Counted from the stretch's first letter, positions 1 through 8,705 are shown. The stretch is DNA of 64,000 nucleotides from Pseudomonadales bacterium (GCA_041395665.1 JAWLAB010000008.1:25672-89671); one strand, 5' to 3'. The notes: generated by a model not told the origin, from the letters alone. A program made the numbers and translations.

Positions 1-939
1 AAAATCTTCATAGTCATCAGCATTAACAGGAAACACACCTGCATACACTTGCGGTTTAACTTTCTGAAAACCTGGCAATGAAGTTGTTTCAGGAAATGCG
101 GCATGAATCAGCGTATCACCCACAGGCGCGCCGTGAATATCTTTAATACCGGCGACAACAAAACCGACTTCACCTGCTTTTAATTCATCAGTTTCTTTGC
201 GCTTCGGTGTAAAAATACCCACTGCATCAACCAGATGCGCCTTGCCGATACTTTTCGCCACAATTTTATCTTTCTTGCGTAGCGTACCGTGTTTAACACG
301 CACCAAAGAAACCACACCGAGATAATTATCAAACCATGAATCGATAATCAGTGCTTGCAGCGGTGCATTAATATCGCCCTCTGGTGATGGAATTTTGGCA
401 ACCAATTGCTCCAACACATCTTCAATACCCAAACCGGATTTTGCGCTGCAACGACAGGCTTCACTGGCATCAATACCGATAATTTCTTCAATTTCTTTTT
501 GTACGCGTTCAGGCTCAACCTGTGGCAAATCCATTTTATTGAGGATGGGCAAAACCTCTAATCCCTGTTCAATCGCTGTATAACAATTCGCCACCGATTG
601 CGCTTCCACACCTTGTGCGGCATCGACCACCAACAGAGCGCCTTCACACGCCGCCAACGAGCGAGACACTTCATAACTGAAGTCCACATGCCCCGGCGTA
701 TCAATAAAATTTAACTGATAAGTTTTTCCGTCCTGCGCTTGATAATTAAGCGTCACACTCTGCGCTTTGATAGTAATACCGCGCTCACGCTCAATATCCA
801 TTGAATCCAAAACTTGCGCTTCCATTTCGCGTGCAGACAGGCCACCACACACCTGAATAAAGCGATCTGCCAGCGTGGATTTACCGTGATCAATGTGGGC
901 GATGATGGAGAAGTTACGAATATGACTCAGGTCGGACAC
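1..939 (-). CDS. lepA: Elongation factor 4 (LepA), C-terminal part outside window
   Basis: Translational GTPase that binds the ribosome and affects translocation and assembly. The reverse strand reads from a GTG at 939 (SDLSHIRNF...) and stays open to base 1, giving about 313 of the usual ~600 residues. Visible motifs are the P-loop region AHIDHGKST (about residues 14-22), the switch region with ERGIT, DTPGH, and NKMD; domain II follows. The GTG at 939 is preferred because the family in Pseudomonas starts at the same point and a GGA lies about 8 bases upstream; an in-frame ATG at 972 would add 11 residues. It lies 70 bp downstream of the DegQ-like gene on the same strand. In many relatives lepA is followed by lepB, which would be beyond the window edge. 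Confidence 0.95.
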   Translation of the reverse strand, partial: MSDLSHIRNFSIIAHIDHGKSTLADRFIQVCGGLSAREMEAQVLDSMDIERERGITIKAQSVTLNYQAQDGKTYQLNFIDTPGHVDFSYEVSRSLAACEGALLVVDAAQGVEAQSVANCYTAIEQGLEVLPILNKMDLPQVEPERVQKEIEEIIGIDASEACRCSAKSGLGIEDVLEQLVAKIPSPEGDINAPLQALIIDSWFDNYLGVVSLVRVKHGTLRKKDKIVAKSIGKAHLVDAVGIFTPKRKETDELKAGEVGFVVAGIKDIHGAPVGDTLIHAAFPETTSLPGFQKVKPQVYAGVFPVNADDYEDF

Positions 940-1009
940 AGGTATTTCCGGCGCAGAAAAAAAGTGCTGCATTCTACCTGATTCACCCCTGCCCCGTGCC
1001 TTAGTTGAT

Positions 1010-2401
1010 CTATGGCTGAATCACGATAGAACGAAAGATTGGTTGGCCATCACGGAAAAAGCGAATAGGTTGAATACTCCCAACCTCCATGTCCTTAACA
1101 ATTTGCTGAAAGCTCTCTGGGCTTGTGACATCGGTAAACCCCAGCTGTACAACAATATCGCCCACACGCAACCCAGCTTTTTCTGCAGCCCCTCCCTGCT
1201 GAATAGCGCGAATCCGAACACCGCCCGCAATATGCAGCTGTGTTATCTGCAGTCTATCCAGAGTATCAAGCTGCATGCCTAAAACTCCTTTAACGCTACT
1301 GCGTTGCGCTTTGCGTGCATAACGATTCGTCACACGGGCTTGCTTATCGGCCAGCTCACCGACAACAACGCTAATTACCTGCGGGTGCCCATGCCGCATT
1401 ACCGTCATGTCCACCTTGCTATTAGGCGTCACCAGCCCCACCAAATGGGGGAGATCTCCTGAGTACAAGATGGGCTTACCAGCGAACCGCGTAATCACAT
1501 CACCTTCCATAACACCTGCTTGTGCCGCTGGCCCTGCGGGGTTTACTTGAGCAACGAGCGCTCCCTCCGGTTTACTGAGACCAAAAGACTGAGCCAACTG
1601 TCGATCAACCTCCTGAATTGCAACACCCAGCCAACCTCTCGATACATAACCTGACTCTTTTAATTGTTTGACTACGCTGCGCACAACGCTGGCTGGAATA
1701 GCAAATGACAGCCCCATCGAGCCGCCGGAGCGCGTAAAAATTTGTGAGTTAATTCCCACAACATCGCCAGCCAAATTAAACAAAGGGCCGCCTGAGTTTC
1801 CAGGATTAATTGCCACATCAGTTTGAATAAACGGCACATAATTTTCATTTTCACCATTCGGCAAACTGCGCCCAATGGCGCTGACTATGCCTTGCGAAAC
1901 GGAATAATCCAGTCCAAATGGCGATCCAATCGCCAACACCCACTCGCCAACTTTTAGCGTATCGTTTGCAGCCAAATCCAATGTCGGCAAATTACTGGCA
2001 TCAATTTTTAATAGCGCAATATCCGAACGCTCATCGCTACCTATTACTTCTGCATCAAACTCCCGACGATCATTTAGACGAACAATAATTCTATCAGCAT
2101 CTCTAATCACATGATGGTTAGTGAGAATATAACCATCTGCTTCCACAATAAAACCCGAGCCTAATGCCATCGGTTCTGGGATACCTTTTGCTCTAGGCGC
2201 TCCCATAAACGCCTGCGGTCTATTTTGTGAAGTTTCAATTTGAATTTTAACAACCGCCGGCGATGCTTTTTCAACCAACGCAGTAAAATCAGGAAGCTCT
2301 ACTGCAAAGCTAACCACTGAAAACAAAGACATTATCCAAAAATAAATTAACAACCTCATATTGCAAACACTTACACAGTGGTTGCTTTTTTTACTCAGCA
2401 T
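1010..2401 (-). CDS. mucD: Periplasmic serine protease DegQ/MucD (HtrA family)
   Basis: HtrA-type periplasmic protease/chaperone for misfolded envelope proteins. 463 residues: N-terminal signal sequence (hydrophobic stretch about residues 17-33, likely cleavage after SFA), trypsin-like domain with catalytic triad His97 (TNHHVI), Asp127 (SDIALL) and Ser203 (GNSGGP), then two PDZ domains (about 250-350 and 370-460). Length fits DegQ/MucD (about 455-475). The ATG at 2401 follows a strong GGAGG four bases upstream. It is the third gene of an rpoE-rseA-mucD block, as in the algU locus of Pseudomonas, so it is probably induced by envelope stress. The mucB/rseB and mucC genes that normally separate it from the anti-sigma gene are absent here. 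Confidence 0.93.
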   Translation of the reverse strand: MLSKKSNHCVSVCNMRLLIYFWIMSLFSVVSFAVELPDFTALVEKASPAVVKIQIETSQNRPQAFMGAPRAKGIPEPMALGSGFIVEADGYILTNHHVIRDADRIIVRLNDRREFDAEVIGSDERSDIALLKIDASNLPTLDLAANDTLKVGEWVLAIGSPFGLDYSVSQGIVSAIGRSLPNGENENYVPFIQTDVAINPGNSGGPLFNLAGDVVGINSQIFTRSGGSMGLSFAIPASVVRSVVKQLKESGYVSRGWLGVAIQEVDRQLAQSFGLSKPEGALVAQVNPAGPAAQAGVMEGDVITRFAGKPILYSGDLPHLVGLVTPNSKVDMTVMRHGHPQVISVVVGELADKQARVTNRYARKAQRSSVKGVLGMQLDTLDRLQITQLHIAGGVRIRAIQQGGAAEKAGLRVGDIVVQLGFTDVTSPESFQQIVKDMEVGSIQPIRFFRDGQPIFRSIVIQP

Positions 2402-2450
2402 AAAGCCTCCAATACAACACTAGGCTACAGAGAACTACAGAGTGGGAAAA

Positions 2451-3041
2451 TTACTGACTTGAAAAATTTTGTCTAGATGCTTTGATCAGTGGAGCTCTAG
2501 CAGACTCCACATTCATCGACACATTTTTGAATTGTGCCTTTATCGCTAGATGTGAATTTCGCGCTTCATCAGACTGCGTGAAAATGTTATCAACACCCAA
2601 AGCGCTAGGCATACTAGCCAACAACTTTTGCTCTGAAAATGAATCATGGTGATCAATAACTGGCACATTCCTTGCCAATTGCTGCGCATCACCGGCCTGA
2701 TGATTCTGTTGCCACTGCGCGCCGACGACAACAACCAAGGCCACTGATGCTGCCACCGCGATACGAGAAAAGATTTTTTTATTTCCCTGATTCTTCTGCG
2801 TATTGTCCTCATCAATTGCGTGGCGCACGGCATCCGCGAAGGCGAGAGAACTACCAAAAGAAACTGGTTGTTTTTGAATCACTGCCGAGGCCAAGTGATA
2901 GCGCGCCCAACGCTGACGCAGCTCTGCACTGTCCGCACATTCGCTCAGCAAACGACGCAATTCCAATTCATGGCTTTCGCCATCCATTGCAGCGGACAAG
3001 GATTCTTGAGTGTCAAAAGGAGGTTGGCGATCAGCAGGCAT
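2451..3041 (-). CDS. rseA: Anti-sigma-E factor RseA/MucA
   Basis: Single-pass inner-membrane anti-sigma factor holding RpoE inactive. 196 residues from ATG 3041: cytosolic RseA_N domain (about 10-75, with LSAAMDGE and the LRRLLSE...RWARYHL helices), one membrane helix around residues 95-113 (IAVAASVALVVVVGAQW), and a periplasmic tail. The ATG at 3041 has GAGG six bases upstream; the longer reading frame would need a TTG at 3053 with no spaced ribosome site. The gene sits 111 bp after rpoE and 49 bp before the HtrA gene. By analogy with E. coli, stress would trigger stepwise proteolysis ending with ClpXP degrading the cytosolic piece. A RseB partner is not encoded in this block. Confidence 0.88.
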   Translation of the reverse strand: MPADRQPPFDTQESLSAAMDGESHELELRRLLSECADSAELRQRWARYHLASAVIQKQPVSFGSSLAFADAVRHAIDEDNTQKNQGNKKIFSRIAVAASVALVVVVGAQWQQNHQAGDAQQLARNVPVIDHHDSFSEQKLLASMPSALGVDNIFTQSDEARNSHLAIKAQFKNVSMNVESARAPLIKASRQNFSSQ

Positions 3042-3152
3042 ACGGCACCTCAATCAGTAGCGTAATTTCTTCTTAGGCAGTTAGTCATATCAACTATTGT
3101 TGGGACTTTTGCTGCCGCCATTAGTTCCATAGAAGGCTTAATTTTCTTGCGA

Positions 3153-3737
3153 TTAAGTTTCCAACAAAGGCCGAATAGCAATATCCACCGCTTCGCGTGC
3201 ACGAAAAATACGAGAGCGCACCGTTCCTATCGGGCAATCCATAGTCTCTGCAATCTCCTCATAGGACAAACCATCAAACTCTCGCAGCAGCAGCGCTTTG
3301 CGCAGTTCTTCTGGCAATGCCGCTAGGGCTTCTTCGACAACACGATGAAGATCCTGTGTAGCCAGCAGGCTTTCTGGTGTTTCTTCCACACGCAAAAATT
3401 CGCTGAAAGCAAAATCTCCTACTTCGTCGATATCTACATCAGAAGCGGGTCGACGCTTGCGTGCATCCAAAAAGTTTTTAGCGGTATTCACCGCAATGCG
3501 ATACAGCCATGTGTAAAACGCGCTATCACCTCGAAAGTTTCCAATAGCGCGATAAGCTTTAACGAAAGCTTCTTGCGCCACATCTTCCGCTTCTGCGTGA
3601 TCTTTGACATAGCGCCGCACCAAGGACAACACCTTGTGTTGATACTTGAGTACCAGTAAATCGAAGCTGCGTTTGTCGCCTTTTTGCACCCTAGCGACCA
3701 ACTGCTCATCAGTATCTCGCGTCACTGGGCTGGTCAT
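3153..3737 (-). CDS. rpoE: RNA polymerase sigma-E factor (RpoE/AlgU)
   Basis: Extracytoplasmic-function sigma factor for envelope stress genes. 194 residues, the family length. Sigma-2 region includes DLLVLKYQHKVLSLVRRYV and AEDVAQEAFVKAYRA; sigma-4 includes LPEELRKALLLREFDGLSYEEIA and the helix-turn-helix GTVRSRIFRAREA. ATG at 3737 lies only three bases after the sspB stop codon, so there is no room for a private promoter between them and translation is probably coupled to sspB. The following gene is its anti-sigma factor. Any autoregulated promoter must lie inside or upstream of sspAB. Confidence 0.95.
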   Translation of the reverse strand: MTSPVTRDTDEQLVARVQKGDKRSFDLLVLKYQHKVLSLVRRYVKDHAEAEDVAQEAFVKAYRAIGNFRGDSAFYTWLYRIAVNTAKNFLDARKRRPASDVDIDEVGDFAFSEFLRVEETPESLLATQDLHRVVEEALAALPEELRKALLLREFDGLSYEEIAETMDCPIGTVRSRIFRAREAVDIAIRPLLET

Positions 3738-3740
3738 GAA

Positions 3741-4136
3741 TCACTTCACTACGCGAAGAGCAGGGCGGCTAGGTACTGGCTTAGGTGTATCTTGGCCGCC
3801 ACCGTCTGATGGATCTGGATCAGGAATACTTTCCGAAGGGAACATCATGCCCTGACCATTTTCACGGGCGTAAATGCCTTGAATGGCATAAATGGGCACA
3901 TGGATATTTCTTGCCACACCACCAAAGCGAGCGCTAAAGGTAACGGCATCCTGCCCCATAGCCAAACCCACCACGGCCGAAGGAGAAATATTCAACACAA
4001 TTTGACCATCCTTGATATGTTCTTGCGGCACCATCACGCCCTGCAGCAACGCATCCACAACAAGATGCGGTGTGCAATGATTATCCAGAATCCATTCATG
4101 GAGCGCCCGTAAAAGATACGGTTTACTGGACAACAT
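3741..4136 (-). CDS. sspB: ClpXP protease adaptor SspB
   Basis: Adaptor that delivers ssrA-tagged and other substrates to ClpXP. 131 residues: compact N-terminal substrate-binding domain (PYLLRALHEWILDN, TPHLVVDA, DGQIVLNI, ARFGGVARNIHVP, IYARENGQG all match the family) and a flexible Pro/Asp/Gly-rich linker ending in ALRVVK, the short ClpX-binding tail. It is eight bases downstream of sspA and three bases upstream of rpoE. In E. coli, SspB also delivers the RseA cytosolic fragment to ClpXP, so its position ahead of rpoE-rseA is functionally suggestive. Confidence 0.95.
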   Translation of the reverse strand: MLSSKPYLLRALHEWILDNHCTPHLVVDALLQGVMVPQEHIKDGQIVLNISPSAVVGLAMGQDAVTFSARFGGVARNIHVPIYAIQGIYARENGQGMMFPSESIPDPDPSDGGGQDTPKPVPSRPALRVVK

Positions 4137-4144
4137 GGGAGCTC

Positions 4145-4795
4145 TTATTTCTGCTCTACAGCGCGCTCTGGACGCATTTCCTTTTCCTGTTCAGACAAGC
4201 TGGCACGGAAAGCGCGGCGCTTGAACATACGATCCATATAATCATGCATCGGTTTTGTTTGCTTATTATTGGGCAGGTCTATTCCCAATGAAGGCAAGCG
4301 CCACAAAATAGGCACTAAACAGCAATCCGCGAGCGTCAATTCATCATTCATAAAATAAGGTTTTTCGTTAAAAATTGGCGCAATCGCAACCAGAGTGTCT
4401 TTCAACTCTTTTGCTGCTTTAGTCGCGGACGCCTTATCACCTTTTTCAATGGTTTCAATCAACGCACCCCAATCTTTATCCATGCGCTTATGCAGCAAAC
4501 GCGTCTGAGCGCGCGTTACTGGATAAACGGGCAACAACGGTGGATGAGGAAAACGCTCATCCAAATATTCCATCATCACCCAAGCGTCATACAGCGCCAA
4601 TTCGCGATCAACCAATGTGGGCAGGCTGTTGTACGGGTTATGCTCAGATACTTCCTCTGGAATATCCGATGGACGCGTATCAATAATTTCTACGGTGATG
4701 TCTTTTTCGGCCAACACAATGCGTACGCAGTGGCTAAGATGGCTAGCACCGTCTGAAAACAAAGCCATTGTTGAACGGCGAGTAATGACTGACAT
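4145..4795 (-). CDS. sspA: Stringent starvation protein A (SspA, GST fold)
   Basis: RNA polymerase-associated regulator with a glutathione-S-transferase fold and no expected GST activity. 216 residues from ATG 4795. N-terminal thioredoxin-like domain (MALFSDGASHLSHCVRIVLAEK, NPYNSLPTLVDRELALYDA, MEYLDERFPHPPLLP) and helical C-terminal domain (MNDELTLADCCLVPILWRL). The ATG at 4795 has GGAG eight bases upstream; the frame could extend to a TTG at 4822, which lacks support. It lies 103 bp after petC and directly before sspB, the order found in Pseudomonas relatives. Confidence 0.93.
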   Translation of the reverse strand: MSVITRRSTMALFSDGASHLSHCVRIVLAEKDITVEIIDTRPSDIPEEVSEHNPYNSLPTLVDRELALYDAWVMMEYLDERFPHPPLLPVYPVTRAQTRLLHKRMDKDWGALIETIEKGDKASATKAAKELKDTLVAIAPIFNEKPYFMNDELTLADCCLVPILWRLPSLGIDLPNNKQTKPMHDYMDRMFKRRAFRASLSEQEKEMRPERAVEQK

Positions 4796-4810
4796 AAAAA
4801 ACACTCCGAG

Positions 4811-4841
4811 ATAAATAAACAAGGGCGACTCGCGCCGCCCC
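4811..4841 (-). terminator. Possible intrinsic terminator between petC and sspA
   Basis: On the minus strand a GGGCG / CGCCC stem with an 8-base loop is followed by TTGTTTATTTAT. It sits between the petC stop and the sspA ribosome site. It could end petABC transcription, or attenuate read-through into sspAB-rpoE. The T tract is interrupted, so the call is tentative. Confidence 0.4.
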
Positions 4842-4898
4842 TCGATTATGGCTTTCCGTGTTACTAAACTGAGTTTCTCTACTCAATACTTTGAGTAC

Positions 4899-5711
4899 TC
4901 AGTGAACATCCTTCCAGTATTCTCTATTGAGCAGCCATGCGAATACGAAGAATAAGGATACGAAGAACAACGCATAAACACCCATGCGTTGACGCTTCAA
5001 CGCAGAAGGCTCGCCCGCATAAGCCAAAAAGCTCACTAAATCGCCAACCGCTTGATCAAACTCAGCGGGTTTCAGTTTACCTTCTTTCTCAACAGTTAGG
5101 CGGCCACAAGGGTTCAATGCAGCACCTGTTTTAGCGTCGACCAAGATTTCTGCACGCGTCAGCGGGTCGCGCTTGATGCCACCGTTTTCTGCATGTACAG
5201 GGCCTGGCGCACACTTAGGCATACCTTGTAATTCCAACATGGCGTGGGGCATACCGACATCTTTGAATACACGGTTATTCACACCGTAAGGGCGCTTGTC
5301 ATCTTGATAAAAGTTACGCAGGTAGGTGTACAACCAATCGACACCCCTAGCGCGAGCCACGAGTGTTAAATCCGGCGGCGCGGCACCAAACCATTTTTTC
5401 TGCTCCTTAGCAGGCGCAGCAATGGCCATCAAATCACCGATATTGCTTTCGGAAAAATTGAGATTTTGCTGGGCAATCTCATGCGGGATACCTAAATCAT
5501 CCGCCATACGCTCGTAACGCATATAGGTTAACGAGTGACAGCCCATGCAATAGTTCACGAAATCTTTTGCGCCGCGTTGCAAAGCCGCCTTGTCGTGCAA
5601 TGCCGGTTCAAATTTGTCGCATTCAATCGTACCGCATGATTTTTCACCTTCGCTCGCGAAAGCGAACAATGGCAGCACCCCCAGCGTTAACAAAATAAGT
5701 AATTTTTTCAT
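4899..5711 (-). CDS. petC: Cytochrome c1 subunit of the bc1 complex
   Basis: Membrane-anchored c-type cytochrome passing electrons from the Rieske protein to soluble cytochrome c. 270 residues: signal peptide (MKKLLILLTLGVLPLFAFA), haem site CMGCH at about residues 55-59, axial Met region near GMPKCAPG/MPHAML, and a C-terminal membrane helix (about 240-262) before NREYWKDVH. It starts 11 bp after petB and is the last gene of petA-petB-petC. This is the single-haem bacterial form with no fusion to cytochrome b. Confidence 0.95.
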   Translation of the reverse strand: MKKLLILLTLGVLPLFAFASEGEKSCGTIECDKFEPALHDKAALQRGAKDFVNYCMGCHSLTYMRYERMADDLGIPHEIAQQNLNFSESNIGDLMAIAAPAKEQKKWFGAAPPDLTLVARARGVDWLYTYLRNFYQDDKRPYGVNNRVFKDVGMPHAMLELQGMPKCAPGPVHAENGGIKRDPLTRAEILVDAKTGAALNPCGRLTVEKEGKLKPAEFDQAVGDLVSFLAYAGEPSALKRQRMGVYALFFVSLFFVFAWLLNREYWKDVH

Positions 5712-5722
5712 CGCATCACTCC

Positions 5723-7012
5723 TTATTTCATCGTAACGCGGTCTGGCTCAGGTTTTGTTTTCTCGATTGATGTATAAATCGGCATCAATACGAAGAAAGC
5801 AAAATAAACCACCGTCAGATACTGGGACATATCATTGTTTTCCAACCACGAAATTTTGTGGTGCAACAAATTACCCAAGAAATAGCCACCTGCAGGAATA
5901 GCACCCAAGTAGCCCAAAGTTACAAATGAAATAGCCAATGAGTAGAGGGCAATTTTGGTCAAACAACCTTTGTAACGCCAAGATTTCACTTTACTGCGAT
6001 CCAACCAAGGCAGAACAAACATGATGGCAATCGCCGCAGCCATCACCACAAAACCCCAGAATTTTGACGACAAACCGAACCACTCTAGCGTAGTAGCACG
6101 CAACATGGCGTAGAACGGCGTGTAGTACCACACAGGTGCGATATGCGCAGGAGTTTTCAAATTGTTGGCGATTTCAAAGTTAGCGTATTCGAGAAAATAT
6201 CCACCCATCTCCGGCATAAAAAAGAGAATGAAGCAGAACACAAACAAAAATACAGCAATGCCCACCAAGTCATGCACGGTGTAGTACGGATGAAAAGGAA
6301 TGCCATCCAGCGGCTTGCCGTTTGCACCTTTCTTTTTCTTGATTTCAATGCCGTCTGGGTTGTTAGAACCCACTTCGTGCAATGCCAATAAGTGCAGCAC
6401 GACCAACATCACCAAAATCAATGGAATCGCAACAACATGCAGCGCAAAGAAACGGTTGAGCGTGATGCCGGAAATCAAGAAATCACCGCGCACCCACTGC
6501 ACGATGCTGTCACCAACCACAGGAATCGCGCCGAACAATGAAACGATTACCTGCGCGCCCCAATAAGACATCTGACCCCATGGCAACACATAGCCCATGA
6601 AGCCTTCAGCCATCAGGCAGAGGTAGATCAACATACCGAACAACCACACCAATTCGCGCGGTTTTTTGTACGATCCGTACAACAAGCCACGGAACATATG
6701 CAGATAAACCACAGCAAAAAATGCAGAAGCGCCGGTCGAGTGCATGTAACGGATGATCCAACCGTAGTCCACATCGCGCATGATGTATTCAACAGAAGCA
6801 AATGCACCTTCTGCAGTAGGCGTGTACGACATCGTCAACCAAATACCGGTCAGCAACTGGTTGACCAGCACCAACAGCGACAGCACACCAAAGAAATACC
6901 AAAAGTTAAAATTCTTAGGCGCGTAGTACTGACCCATGTGGGTGTTCCATGCACGCATGATAGGTAGACGCGCATCTACCCAATCTCGCAAACCAATCAG
7001 CCAAGAAGTCAT
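5723..7012 (-). CDS. petB: Cytochrome b subunit of the bc1 complex
   Basis: Core quinol-oxidising membrane subunit. 429 residues, full-length (not split b6/IV). Paired haem ligands are seen in the second helix (RYMHSTGASAFF...YLHMFRG) and fourth helix (RFFALHVVAIP...VLHLLALHE). The cd1 region MGYVLPWGQMS and a PVWY motif (in place of PEWY) at the Qo site are present; the PVWY form is common in beta/gamma-proteobacteria. Its ATG overlaps the petA stop as ATGA (7009-7012), indicating coupled translation. Confidence 0.97.
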   Translation of the reverse strand: MTSWLIGLRDWVDARLPIMRAWNTHMGQYYAPKNFNFWYFFGVLSLLVLVNQLLTGIWLTMSYTPTAEGAFASVEYIMRDVDYGWIIRYMHSTGASAFFAVVYLHMFRGLLYGSYKKPRELVWLFGMLIYLCLMAEGFMGYVLPWGQMSYWGAQVIVSLFGAIPVVGDSIVQWVRGDFLISGITLNRFFALHVVAIPLILVMLVVLHLLALHEVGSNNPDGIEIKKKKGANGKPLDGIPFHPYYTVHDLVGIAVFLFVFCFILFFMPEMGGYFLEYANFEIANNLKTPAHIAPVWYYTPFYAMLRATTLEWFGLSSKFWGFVVMAAAIAIMFVLPWLDRSKVKSWRYKGCLTKIALYSLAISFVTLGYLGAIPAGGYFLGNLLHHKISWLENNDMSQYLTVVYFAFFVLMPIYTSIEKTKPEPDRVTMK

Positions 7013-7605
7013 GCGGCCTCCTTCTGGTCTTCGCCAATCACAATGATGTTGTCGCTATCGAAACGATAGGCGGGGATGGACAAATTGGTTGGCGCAGGCA
7101 CATTGGCCAGCACTCGACCAGCCAAATCAAATTTAGAGCCGTGGCAAGGGCAGAAAAAGCCACCCACCCAATCTTTACCCAAATCTTCTGGAGCTAACTC
7201 TGGGCGAAATTTTGGTGCACAACCCAAGTGCGTGCAGAGGCCTACCACCACAAACACGGTGTCTTTAATGGAGCGGTGTTCGTTTTTGCAGTACGCCGGC
7301 TGCTCTGACTTCAAGGACTCAGGATCCTTCAACTGGCTATTTAGCTTTGCCAAATCAGCCACCATGGTCTGCGTTCGGCGCACAACATAGACAGGCTTTC
7401 CTTGCCACTCAAAAGAGGCCATCTGCCCTTCTTCTAATTTGCTGATATTGGCCTTAACTGGTGCGCCCGCCGATTTGGCTTTCGCACTAGGATTCCAAGA
7501 TCCGACAAAAGGGGTAGCGACAAAACCCGCTCCAGCAACGCCGACACCAGTGGTGGCAACGGTAAGGAAGCGGCGCCGCGCGTGGTTTACACCGTCATTA
7601 CTCAT
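7009..7605 (-). CDS. petA: Rieske iron-sulfur subunit of the bc1 complex
   Basis: 2Fe-2S subunit of ubiquinol-cytochrome c reductase. 198 residues: twin-arginine-type N-terminus (ARRRFLTVATTG) forming an uncleaved membrane anchor, then the Rieske fold with cluster boxes CTHLGC (C124, H126, C129) and CPCHGS (C152, C154, H155). ATG at 7605 follows GGGAG. First gene of petABC, behind a recognisable promoter around 7693-7720. Confidence 0.96.
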   Translation of the reverse strand: MSNDGVNHARRRFLTVATTGVGVAGAGFVATPFVGSWNPSAKAKSAGAPVKANISKLEEGQMASFEWQGKPVYVVRRTQTMVADLAKLNSQLKDPESLKSEQPAYCKNEHRSIKDTVFVVVGLCTHLGCAPKFRPELAPEDLGKDWVGGFFCPCHGSKFDLAGRVLANVPAPTNLSIPAYRFDSDNIIVIGEDQKEAA

Positions 7606-7692
7606 GACGCTTTTCTCCCATCACTGCTAGACGCATCTCTGTAAATCACAGAGCCTCTGAGGTTTAAAAATGACCCGAAAAATTCGAGCGGT

Positions 7693-7720
7693 ATTATGCC
7701 AGACTGACCGCTCAAGGCAA
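7693..7720 (-). promoter_or_regulatory. Putative sigma-70 promoter for petABC
   Basis: Minus strand reads TTGCCT, 16 bases, CATAAT, with TGG just ahead of the -10 giving an extended -10 element. It would start transcription about 80 bases before petA. Pattern match only. Confidence 0.5.
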
Positions 7721-7762
7721 GAAAGCATCGCCCAATCAATCGCAACCCGTTGTATTGCTTGG

Positions 7763-7799
7763 AAACAAAAACGCCCGAACCACTGACGAGATTCGGGCG
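7763..7799 (-). terminator. Intrinsic terminator after rpsI
   Basis: Minus strand shows an 8-bp perfect stem TTCGGGCG pairing with CGCCCGAA (arms 7772-7779 and 7792-7799), followed by TTTTTGTTT. It lies 23 bases past the S9 stop codon. Confidence 0.85.
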
Positions 7800-7821
7800 C
7801 AATGACAAAACAAGAAAAAAA

Positions 7822-8226
7822 TTAACGCTTGGAGTACTGTGGACGCTTACGCGCTTTGCGCAAGCCAACTTTCTTACGCTCCACTTCACGCGAATCGCGC
7901 GTCACATAACCCGCCGCACGCAATGCGCCGCGCAAGCTTTCGTCGTATTCCATCAAGGCACGAGTAATGCCGTGACGAATAGCACCCGCTTGGCCAAAGC
8001 TGCCACCGCCAGCGACTGTGATTTTCAGATCCAGCTTCTGATCCAAGCCCGTCAGCACCAAAGGCTGACGCACGATCATGCGCGCCACTTCACGACCGAA
8101 ATAATTTTCCAGTGCGCGATCGTTGATAGTGATGTTACCGTTGCCCGCTTTGATAAAGACGCGAGCGGTCGCAGTTTTACGGCGACCTGTTCCATAATTT
8201 TGCTTTACTGCTTGCTGAACAGCCAT
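7822..8226 (-). CDS. rpsI: 30S ribosomal protein S9
   Basis: Small-subunit protein whose C-terminal tail reaches the P-site. 134 residues, close to the family length. Hallmarks: GTGRRKTATARVF near the N-terminus, GGGSFGQAGAIRHGI in the middle, and the basic end RKARKRPQYSKR. It starts nine bases after rplM in the usual rplM-rpsI operon and is followed by an intrinsic terminator. Confidence 0.98.
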   Translation of the reverse strand: MAVQQAVKQNYGTGRRKTATARVFIKAGNGNITINDRALENYFGREVARMIVRQPLVLTGLDQKLDLKITVAGGGSFGQAGAIRHGITRALMEYDESLRGALRAAGYVTRDSREVERKKVGLRKARKRPQYSKR

Positions 8227-8235
8227 ATCTGCCTC

Positions 8236-8664
8236 TTACAGTGAAAGAACTTGTGGCTGTTGGGCACTGTGTGGGTGCTCTTGGCCAGCATAGACTTTGA
8301 GTTTTTTGAACATTGCACGACCCAATGGGCCGCGTGGCAACATACCTTTTACTGCCAATTCAATGACGCGCTCTGGCGCACGATCAATCAACTTTTCAAA
8401 AGTGATTTCTTTCAAACCGCCGGGGAAGTTACTGTGGCTGTAGTAAACCTTGTCTTTGTTCTTGGCGCCAGTTACACGCACTTTTTCTGCATTAACCACA
8501 ACAATAAAGTCGCCGGTATCGCAATGCGGGGTAAATTCAGGCTTGTGCTTGCCGCGCAGACGACGAGCTAGCTCTGCCGCCAAACGGCCCAGAACCAAAT
8601 TATCGGCATCTACTACATACCAGTCGTGTTGTGCTGTCTGCGCATTGGCGCTGATCGTCTTCAT
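8236..8664 (-). CDS. rplM: 50S ribosomal protein L13
   Basis: Early-assembling large-subunit protein. 142 residues, identical to the usual length. Motifs WYVVDADNLVLGRLAAELARRLRGKHK, GDFIVVVNAEKVRVTG, and GMLPRGPLGRAMFKKLKVY are family signatures. Its promoter at 8706-8734 is close to consensus. Cotranscribed with rpsI. Confidence 0.98.
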   Translation of the reverse strand: MKTISANAQTAQHDWYVVDADNLVLGRLAAELARRLRGKHKPEFTPHCDTGDFIVVVNAEKVRVTGAKNKDKVYYSHSNFPGGLKEITFEKLIDRAPERVIELAVKGMLPRGPLGRAMFKKLKVYAGQEHPHSAQQPQVLSL

Positions 8665-8705
8665 TTCTGTCCTGCTCTTGGTCAGTGGCTGGATTTGGGG
8701 GGCGA

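Noticed and set aside
6090..6140. PVWY in place of PEWY in cytochrome b as a damaged quinol site
   Set aside because: The PVWY variant is the ordinary form in many beta- and gammaproteobacteria.
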